Source: Clostridia bacterium
Lineage (GTDB): Bacteria; Bacillota; Sulfobacillia; SLMV01
Reading direction: 5' to 3'
DNA: 6,567 nt
NCBI GenBank assembly: GCA_007136565.1
Contig: SLGS01000135.1
Location: 1-6,567, forward strand
This document shows, one piece after another, positions 1-5,790 of this stretch (position 1 is the stretch's first letter; every line of letters starts with the position of its first letter). The notes under the pieces are model-generated. The model had not been told where the DNA came from, ran no database searches, and worked only from the letters and a program-made list of their open reading frames with translations. Made by a program: the position numbers and the translations under genes.

Positions 1-1554
1 GATTTCGGTGACCGTCCGGCGGCGGATAAGCCCGCCGTGTATATAGATGCCTGCATACACGCGGGAGAGGTATCCGGAACCCAGGTGTGCCTGCATACCA
101 TTGATAGATTGGTGAACGGGTTCGAAAGAGACGAGTTCATCACCGAGATCCTGAGGCGCTGCACGTTCTACATCCTTCCCCGCACCAATCCCGATGGAGC
201 CGAAGCCTTCCTTACGACACCATCCAAGCAATGGGGTAGTGCACGTCCATATCCCAAGCAGGATTCTGCGGGGGGGTTGCGCGAGTCGGACATTGATGGC
301 GACGGGGAGATAGTCCTTATGCGCTATCCCGATCCCAACGGGGAATGGAAGGTGTCCGAGTCGGATGATAGGCTGATGATCGCTCGCGATCCGGAGGACA
401 TCGTCGGACAGTTCTATACGCTGTTGCCCGAGGGCGAGCTCGTGGGAGGAGCTTCACCGGACGATTTCCGAGTCCTGCCGAGGGAATTCCAACTCAACCT
501 CAATCGCAACTTTCCCGCGGGTTGGGAACCGGATGCAGTCCAATCTGGGGGAGGCGATTATCCCCTTTCGGAGCCCGAGTGCAAGGCCGTCGTAGAGTTC
601 ATCCAGCAGAGGCCGAACATAGCCATCACTCACGCATATCATACTTACGGGGGACTATTGATGCGTCCCTTCGGTCATCTTCCCGACAGCGAGTTCCACC
701 CCCAGGACCTGATCGCATACAAGAGACTGGGCGAACTCGGTGAGAAACTGACGGGTTACCCCATGGTATCGGTCTTCGAATCTTTTACTCCCGATAAGAA
801 GCGCCCGCGTCGAGGGGTATTGCACGATTGGTCCTACAACCATATGGGCCAGATCGCCCTGGGAACGGAGATATGGAACCTGGCCACCAGGGCCGGGGTT
901 CAGCGTGGGGATCCCGATAATTACTACCCGTTCCAGGATCAGTCCGAAGACGACGAGCTCACCCTCCTCAGATTCAATGACGAACAACTCGGGGGCGAGG
1001 GGTTCAAGGACTGGACGCCCTTCGATCACCCCCAACTCGGTCCCGTCGAAGTCGGAGGATGGAAGATCAAGTTTACCCGCAAGAATCCTCCGCCCACGTT
1101 CCTGGAGGACGAATGCGAGAAGAACACGCAGTTTAACATCAGTTATCCCGCCTCGCTTCCCAGGGTTGAGATAAAGACCTTCGAGGTGACACCGCTCGGC
1201 GATGATTTGCATAGACTACGCCTGGTGGTCGAGAATACGGGATACTTGCCGACCAACGTTACCGATATGGGTATCCGCATGGAGAAATCCGAGCCGGTAA
1301 CGGCATCATTGGAACTCCCGGATGCATCGCACCTGGTCGAAGGGGAGCCCGTTGCAGATCTAGGGCACCTACCCGGGCGGATGCGTAATCTCCGCGGCTT
1401 CTACTTCAACGAACCGGAGAGCGGGATACCGAAGAGAACGGCGACCGCGTCGTGGATTGTTAGTACTCCGGAGTCCAATGAAGAGCCCTTTAGACTTAGG
1501 GTCGGCTGCCCACGCGCCGGATACATCGAGGAATCGATCACCCCGCGCCGATAG
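1..1554 (+). CDS. M14 family zinc carboxypeptidase, 5' end missing
   Basis: The reading frame is open from base 1, so the gene begins upstream; 517 residues are visible. A GTG at 37 is in frame but lies inside the zinc-site strand and is not the start. Numbering from base 1, the M14 signature is complete. Zinc ligands are His20 and Glu23 (HAGE) and His214 (HTYGG). NPDG is at 63-66. The carboxylate-binding pair Asn168-Arg169 lies in NLNRNF, and the catalytic Glu290 in GTEIWNLA. An insert with a DIDGDGE loop (97-103) resembles a calcium-binding loop. The last ~125 residues, with ...VVENTGYLPT, look like the beta-sandwich tail found in some M14 peptidases. By family, it removes C-terminal residues from peptides; the exact substrate is unknown. 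Any signal peptide would be in the missing part, so location cannot be judged. The next gene follows after 34 bases with no terminator between. Confidence 0.9.
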   Translation, partial: DFGDRPAADKPAVYIDACIHAGEVSGTQVCLHTIDRLVNGFERDEFITEILRRCTFYILPRTNPDGAEAFLTTPSKQWGSARPYPKQDSAGGLRESDIDGDGEIVLMRYPDPNGEWKVSESDDRLMIARDPEDIVGQFYTLLPEGELVGGASPDDFRVLPREFQLNLNRNFPAGWEPDAVQSGGGDYPLSEPECKAVVEFIQQRPNIAITHAYHTYGGLLMRPFGHLPDSEFHPQDLIAYKRLGELGEKLTGYPMVSVFESFTPDKKRPRRGVLHDWSYNHMGQIALGTEIWNLATRAGVQRGDPDNYYPFQDQSEDDELTLLRFNDEQLGGEGFKDWTPFDHPQLGPVEVGGWKIKFTRKNPPPTFLEDECEKNTQFNISYPASLPRVEIKTFEVTPLGDDLHRLRLVVENTGYLPTNVTDMGIRMEKSEPVTASLELPDASHLVEGEPVADLGHLPGRMRNLRGFYFNEPESGIPKRTATASWIVSTPESNEEPFRLRVGCPRAGYIEESITPRR

Positions 1555-1573
1555 GGAGTCATCCCTAGATTTC

Positions 1574-1581
1574 GGGAGGAG
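1574..1581 (+). promoter_or_regulatory. Shine-Dalgarno site for the amidohydrolase gene
   Basis: A strong purine-rich site (GGGAGGAG) ends 7 bases before the ATG at 1589. It decides the start of the amidohydrolase against in-frame starts further upstream (for example at 1457) that would lie inside the M14 gene and add 44 residues with no family match. Confidence 0.75.
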
Positions 1582-1588
1582 AAATGCC

Positions 1589-2878
1589 ATGGGTTACGTC
1601 GTCAAAGTATCGAGGCTTTACGACGGTGTAGATTCTAAGATCACTGAGGATAGGGCGGTCGCCATTCAAGGCGGCCGCTTCGTTTGGATCGGATCTTCCG
1701 CGGACGAGATTCCGGAAAAATACCGGACTTGGCCCGTGGCTTCCGCCGAGGAGTTCACGATGATTCCCGGTTTGATCGACGGACACGTTCACCTTTGCAA
1801 CGACTCCGTGCCGGATCGCGCAATGGTTATCCTGACGGACTTACCGGGAGCCGCAACACTGCGTGCCCTGCAGAATGCCCGCGCAACCTTGGACATGGGG
1901 TTTACTACGGTTAGGGATTGTGCGGGACTGGAGGTCATGGCCCTGCGCGATGCCGGGAGGGCGGGAGCCTTCACCGTACCGCGGATCCAATCCGCGGGCT
2001 ACGGTATCTGCGGGACCGGTGGCCATATGGATCGCGACAAGTTCTATAATGCCAGGCTTCGCGATAACCCGGGAGTGGCGGACTCACCCGACGAAGTCCG
2101 CCGCGTCGCCCGGACGCTACTAAAACTTGGTGTGGATTTCATCAAGGTCAACGCGACTCGGGGCTTTGGAGGCAAGATCAGGGGCCACCAGGAGATGACC
2201 AGCGATGAAATGACGGCGGCCACTGAGATTGCACACAAGGTGGGCAAGCGGGTGGCGAGCCACGCTATGGGGACCGACGGAATAAAGGGCTCATTGGATG
2301 CCCGCGTTGATTCCGTAGAACATGGTTTCTGGTTAACCCCCGAGCTGGCGGATCAGATGGCAGCACAGGGCACCTTCCTTCTCCCCACGGCGGCGACACT
2401 ATACAGGAACGTGACCCGGGGATTCTATCGTGGCGGCATGACCGATGCCGAGTTATCTAAGATGCACGACCTCGCCGCATCGGCTCGCGAGGCGATGTTT
2501 GAAAGCCTGAGTATGGCCATGGATTCCGGGGTTAAGATCGCCGTAGGGAGCGACATGGGAGGCGGTCCATTCCTATATCACGGTGAGAACGCCACGGAGC
2601 TGGAACAGCTCGTCGAGGCCGGGATGACCCCCATCGAGGCGCTCAAGGCTGGAACGTCCACCTGCGCTGACCTGATGGACTTGGGAACCGAGCTCGGTCG
2701 GATAGCATCGGGATACCTGGCGGATTTCGTGTTGGTTCGCGGCAACCCCGACGAGGACATTTCGCTCTTGTCGCATCGCGATTCCATCGCAGCAGTATTC
2801 ATGGAGGGTAGATCGGTTCGAATTGATGAGGACTTGGCCCGAGATTTTCCAACCGATTCTGACGAGATAGTGCAGTGA
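1589..2878 (+). CDS. metal-dependent amidohydrolase, Xaa-Pro dipeptidase/imidazolonepropionase-like
   Basis: This encodes 429 residues, a normal length for the amidohydrolase superfamily. The N-terminal beta part (about 1-58) leads into GLIDGHVHL, giving metal ligands His66 and His68. Further metal-site residues are Lys186 in DFIKVNA (the likely carboxylated bridging lysine), His225 in ASHAMG, His245 in VEHG and Asp322 in GSD. The C-terminal strand block GYLADFVLVRGNP (from 375) closes the composite beta domain. All ligands are present, so it should be an active binuclear hydrolase. Characterised members of this group cleave Xaa-Pro or Xaa-Arg/Lys dipeptides or acylated amino acids; others open cyclic amides, so the substrate cannot be named. 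There is no signal peptide, which predicts a cytoplasmic enzyme. The ATG is chosen for its Shine-Dalgarno site and because the protein then starts with the family-typical short strand. Its stop overlaps the start of the next gene, implying coupled translation. Confidence 0.88.
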   Translation: MGYVVKVSRLYDGVDSKITEDRAVAIQGGRFVWIGSSADEIPEKYRTWPVASAEEFTMIPGLIDGHVHLCNDSVPDRAMVILTDLPGAATLRALQNARATLDMGFTTVRDCAGLEVMALRDAGRAGAFTVPRIQSAGYGICGTGGHMDRDKFYNARLRDNPGVADSPDEVRRVARTLLKLGVDFIKVNATRGFGGKIRGHQEMTSDEMTAATEIAHKVGKRVASHAMGTDGIKGSLDARVDSVEHGFWLTPELADQMAAQGTFLLPTAATLYRNVTRGFYRGGMTDAELSKMHDLAASAREAMFESLSMAMDSGVKIAVGSDMGGGPFLYHGENATELEQLVEAGMTPIEALKAGTSTCADLMDLGTELGRIASGYLADFVLVRGNPDEDISLLSHRDSIAAVFMEGRSVRIDEDLARDFPTDSDEIVQ

Positions 2879-3378
2879 TGCGTTTGGCGGGCGTGCCATC
2901 TAGGGACAAACTACTGATCGTCATCCTGGTTCTACTGGTGGCGTCTTTAATCGGTATTGGTGCCCTCACACTCGGGACCGTGGATCGTTACTTCGAGACG
3001 GCGCGCTCAGTTCGGGGGCTTGAGATCTCCATAGGTGATGTCCGTTGGGATCCACAATCGAGACGACTGGAGATGGAGATAGTGGCCACCAACGGGGGTG
3101 GTCTCGACATCTTCTTGGACGATATCCGGTTCTCCGTTTACATCGACGGTGTCTACGTGGCGACCAACACGGATACCAGGATGGGGAAACTACTGGACCC
3201 AACCGAGACGGCTACTTTCACGTATGCTTTTACGCTGCGCCCTTTCTTTGCCGACGAAATCGACAGGGGATTGGATGAAGGAGACGGTACCTGGGGTATC
3301 CGCGGCGTGGTTTGGGTCGATGTCGACGGACTGCGCAGTGACATACCGGTGGCGGCTCGGAAGGATGGTGGGCGGTGA
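2875..3378 (+). CDS. membrane-anchored LEA14/WHy-like small protein
   Basis: This encodes 167 residues from GTG 2875, which overlaps the previous stop as GTGA. ATG 2878 is an equally possible start one codon later. No clear Shine-Dalgarno is seen, so translation probably depends on coupling to the amidohydrolase. Residues 13-34 form one hydrophobic helix after a short basic N-terminus, most likely an uncleaved anchor with the rest outside the membrane. Residues about 45-160 look all-beta: a GLEISIGDVRWD strand, then a stretch with IVATNGGGLDIFLDDIRFSVYIDGVYVA. That pattern resembles the LEA14/WHy (LEA_2) fold, where an NP motif normally precedes the 'i.l..i.y.vyvdg' strand; here it reads TNGGG. 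Proteins with this fold are linked to desiccation or stress and to envelope structures, but no enzymatic role is known. The family call rests on pattern only and is tentative; the membrane anchor is well supported. Confidence 0.72.
   Translation: MMRLAGVPSRDKLLIVILVLLVASLIGIGALTLGTVDRYFETARSVRGLEISIGDVRWDPQSRRLEMEIVATNGGGLDIFLDDIRFSVYIDGVYVATNTDTRMGKLLDPTETATFTYAFTLRPFFADEIDRGLDEGDGTWGIRGVVWVDVDGLRSDIPVAARKDGGR
3361..3365 (+). promoter_or_regulatory. Shine-Dalgarno site for the four-helix membrane protein
   Basis: AAGGA lies 9 bases before GTG 3375, inside the end of the preceding gene. It supports GTG 3375 as the start, together with the 4-base GTGA stop-start overlap. Confidence 0.55.
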
Positions 3379-3785
3379 CTGAGCGCGTTGGCGTGATCGG
3401 GAGAAGGATTCGCCCACTGATAGTGATTTGCCTTGGTCTTCTACTGGGATGCCTGATGATTCTCAGCTCGACTGCGTTCAACTCCTTTGCCCCGGTTCGG
3501 ATAGACTCGGCGGTGCTATACGTGGTCATGGCCGTCAGCGGGGCAGTGATTGCTTTTATGTACGAAGAAATATCGCAAATGGCGCTATCGGCACTCTTTT
3601 CCTTGGTCGTGTCCACGGCATGCCTTGGCATAGTACTTACGATGAGTTTGCGGGCCGTAGGTTGGGATCTTTCGGTTGATCTCTTCTTGAGCATGGTCGG
3701 TATTCACTTGGTCAGCTACGGTTTCACGACGATCATCTTCCAGGCGGCGGGAGCCTTCGTAATTCTGATCACTCGTCGGGCATAG
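3375..3785 (+). CDS. small four-helix integral membrane protein, unknown family
   Basis: This encodes 136 residues from GTG 3375, overlapping the previous gene by 4 bases. I do not recognise the family. The protein is almost entirely membrane: hydrophobic helices at about 14-35, 44-63, 68-92 and 105-132, with a basic N-terminus (RRIRP, 10-14) and a basic end (TRRA). By the positive-inside rule both termini probably face the cytoplasm. Charged residues near membrane boundaries include Glu64-Glu65 between helices 2 and 3, and Asp98 and Asp102 before helix 4; there is no evident catalytic or transport motif. The tight overlap with the anchored LEA14-like protein suggests the two are made in fixed ratio and may act together, which is inference. 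Base composition and codon use look like the neighbours, with no sign of recent transfer. Confidence 0.75.
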   Translation: MTERVGVIGRRIRPLIVICLGLLLGCLMILSSTAFNSFAPVRIDSAVLYVVMAVSGAVIAFMYEEISQMALSALFSLVVSTACLGIVLTMSLRAVGWDLSVDLFLSMVGIHLVSYGFTTIIFQAAGAFVILITRRA

Positions 3786-3797
3786 CGAATTTCCGTT

Positions 3798-3803
3798 AGG
3801 AGG
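3798..3803 (+). promoter_or_regulatory. Shine-Dalgarno site for the M28-like gene
   Basis: A perfect AGGAGG lies 11 bases before ATG 3815 in the 29-base gap. A second ATG follows directly at 3818 (14 bases away), so the first is preferred. The consensus site suggests this gene is translated independently of the membrane pair upstream. No hairpin or promoter was seen in the gap. Confidence 0.7.
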
Positions 3804-3814
3804 AAGTAGAGAAG

Positions 3815-5785
3815 ATGATGAGAAACGAGCTATTCGCCGCGGTGGATCGATACTTCGACGGAGAAAGGGCAGCGAGTATCGCCGCAGAACTCACCCAATT
3901 CTATCGTACACCGGGATCATCGGGGTCACTGGAGGCGATCGCCGTTCTGCAGTCGGCTTTCCGTGATGCCGGGTTCGACGACCTGGAAGTAAACGATTAC
4001 CCCGTGGACGATTCGTGGGAGCCGAGGAGCGCTTCATTATCGATGGTGGGAGAGTCCGGGGACTCCACCCTGGTCGACTACGAGTCGGCCCCCCCTTGCT
4101 TGGCACCGTGGTCGCGGGCTACATCGGCGGACGGCGAGGTTCTCGAGGTCATCGATGTAGGAACCGGAGAATCTACCGACCATTTCGAGGGGGCCGGGGT
4201 GGCGGGGAAGGCCGTATTCATCCACGGCACCACCCGCAGGCCCGCATGGTGGGAAGCCGCGCGATTGGCCGTTCAATACGGTGCCCGGGGCATAATTACC
4301 GATTACATGTTGTACCAGATCCCGGGGATCCGTGAACCCCACCTGGTACCTGATGCAGTGCAGTTGCTGAGGCTGCCGATGAAGGACGCCGATGCATGGG
4401 CCTTCAGCATTTCCCATAGAGCCGCTGAAAACCTCAAGTCCAGGCTTCGCAGGGGAAAGGTAGAGGTCAGGGCGAAGGTCGACATTGTCCGGCGTGAAGG
4501 CGTGCTGCGAAACTTGGTAGCGACCATCGAGGGATCCGAGTTGCCCGAAGAGTCGATCCTCTATTGTGCCCATTCTTCCGGGGTGAAGCCCGGCGCGAAC
4601 TGCGCTGAGGGCCCCGGCATGTTGGTGGAACTGGCGCGAGCCCTTCGGGATGCCATCGAAGCCGGCGACCTCAGCCGCCCCAAGCGCACCCTCAGGTTCC
4701 TGATAGGTGCGGAGGGAGCGGGCATCGCGCGATACATCCAGGACAACCCCGAAGAAGTATCGGGGACCTCGGTGGCGTTCACATTCTGCAGCCCGGGTCA
4801 CCGCCAGGATCTAACGCGCGCCAACTTGATGCTCTACAACTCCCCGGATTCCGTACCGGGTTACATAAATGATTACCTGGCCGAGCTTATCGATCTAAGC
4901 CCCAAGGAGGCCGACTGGATCGAAAAGGACGGGGGCGCGGAGTTGGATCAAATCCGCGTCGCGCAACATTTCTATACACCCTGGAGCGATAACGGGAGGT
5001 TTGCGGCGGAGGGCATTCAGGCCCCTCTATTCATGTCTTGGCCCGACAGGTACTTCCATTCTCAGCTGCTCACGCCCGAGGTGATCGACCCCGTCGTGTT
5101 GCGCAGATGCTCTCTCGTGGTGGGTGTAGCTGGATTGGAACTGGCGTCGGCCGGGGAGGCCGAGGCCATCAGGATAGCCATGGTGGTGGCGGGCAACGCT
5201 CGACGCAGACTCTCGGCACTGGCCTCGGGGATAGAAATCCCGGGGATGGATTCAGGTGACATGCTCCGGAGGGCTATTGCCCGTACCCTGGATCTTTCTC
5301 GGGCCGCCCTGCGCCGAACGCTGGAACTCGTCCCCTCCGAGCGCCGGGAACACGCAGAGAGAGCTATCGCCGAGTTCGAACTGCAACTCGCGGCTGATGC
5401 CGACAGGGAATTGGCTTCCCTTGCAGAAAGCCCCCAAGAGGATAATCCGTCCGATGACGCGTTCCTGGTGCCGGTGAAGGTTGGAACCGGCCGGGCTCCG
5501 CGCTGGGCGGGTTTAAATTATTCGGATCTCCTGGAAGCGGCTGACGCTTTCCGATCCGAAGATCCATCCGCGGGATTTAACTGCCTCCGGGTGGTAGCGG
5601 ATGAGCTGTGGGCGAACGTGGATGGCTCGACTACCGTCGGGGACATATCCTTGAACGTCGGTCTGGAGTTTCGCTTGAGATTGGCGATAAACGGGATCAT
5701 GATCCTGTTACGGGGCCTCGAAGAAGCCGGCTACGTGAACCTGCGCAGTGGACCCGTTGAGGGTACCAACACCAAAGAGGAGTGA
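3815..5785 (+). CDS. M28/DUF4910-like peptidase homologue with altered metal site and C-terminal winged-helix-like domain
   Basis: This encodes 656 residues with no signal peptide, so it is probably cytoplasmic. The N-terminal part (1-100) resembles the lead-in of M28 aminopeptidases. A PA-like insert lies at about 107-190 (VAGKAVFIHG, then GARGIITD). The peptidase core runs from about 230 to 445. Core landmarks match the DUF4910 M28 branch: AHSSGVKPGAN (252-262), LRFLIGAEGAG (from 293) and WPDRYFH (409-415). Metal-ligand positions are altered. His253, Glu300 and His415 remain. The usual Asp of GANDN is Cys263, the EE or E-containing motif is followed by Gly301, the SDH motif reads SDN (391-393), and the NLDM Asp region (about 320-330) has no Asp. 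A charged helical linker covers about 445-545. Residues about 590-645 (ADELWANVDG...LLRGLEEAGYVNL) look like the winged-helix/PqqD-like tail seen in relatives. It is either a non-catalytic homologue or an enzyme with unusual metal use. The next gene begins 5 bases after its stop. Confidence 0.82.
   Translation: MMRNELFAAVDRYFDGERAASIAAELTQFYRTPGSSGSLEAIAVLQSAFRDAGFDDLEVNDYPVDDSWEPRSASLSMVGESGDSTLVDYESAPPCLAPWSRATSADGEVLEVIDVGTGESTDHFEGAGVAGKAVFIHGTTRRPAWWEAARLAVQYGARGIITDYMLYQIPGIREPHLVPDAVQLLRLPMKDADAWAFSISHRAAENLKSRLRRGKVEVRAKVDIVRREGVLRNLVATIEGSELPEESILYCAHSSGVKPGANCAEGPGMLVELARALRDAIEAGDLSRPKRTLRFLIGAEGAGIARYIQDNPEEVSGTSVAFTFCSPGHRQDLTRANLMLYNSPDSVPGYINDYLAELIDLSPKEADWIEKDGGAELDQIRVAQHFYTPWSDNGRFAAEGIQAPLFMSWPDRYFHSQLLTPEVIDPVVLRRCSLVVGVAGLELASAGEAEAIRIAMVVAGNARRRLSALASGIEIPGMDSGDMLRRAIARTLDLSRAALRRTLELVPSERREHAERAIAEFELQLAADADRELASLAESPQEDNPSDDAFLVPVKVGTGRAPRWAGLNYSDLLEAADAFRSEDPSAGFNCLRVVADELWANVDGSTTVGDISLNVGLEFRLRLAINGIMILLRGLEEAGYVNLRSGPVEGTNTKEE
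5777..5782 (+). promoter_or_regulatory. Shine-Dalgarno site for the dehydrogenase gene
   Basis: GAGGAG lies inside the last codons of the M28-like gene, 8 bases before GTG 5791. It favours GTG 5791 over the in-frame GTG 5782, which would overlap the preceding stop as GTGA but would sit on top of this site. Confidence 0.6.
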
Positions 5786-5790
5786 GTGTA

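Noticed and set aside
37..39. GTG 37 as the true start of the M14 gene
   Set aside because: The frame is open to base 1 with sensible family sequence (KPAVYIDA), and a start here would remove the N-terminal part of the catalytic domain.
655..1212. Antisense open frame of 185 codons within the M14 gene
   Set aside because: It is opposite well-conserved M14 coding sequence containing the catalytic Glu; there is no family pattern or ribosome site to support it.
1457..1588. Upstream extension of the amidohydrolase inside the M14 gene
   Set aside because: The extension would overlap conserved-frame M14 sequence by ~100 bases, reads as low-complexity charged residues, and a strong Shine-Dalgarno site stands before ATG 1589.
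3230..3694. Antisense open frame of 154 codons across the membrane pair
   Set aside because: The + strand reading gives coherent membrane helices and coupled starts; the reverse translation is Arg/Pro/Thr-rich with no structure typical of a real protein.
3786..3814. Possible terminator or promoter between the four-helix protein gene and the M28-like gene
   Set aside because: The 29 bases hold a Shine-Dalgarno site but no inverted repeat, T-run or -10/-35 pair.
4037..4801. Long antisense open frame of 254 codons within the M28-like gene
   Set aside because: It lies wholly opposite a gene with clear family landmarks, its translation has no recognisable motif, and such open frames are common opposite moderately GC-rich genes.
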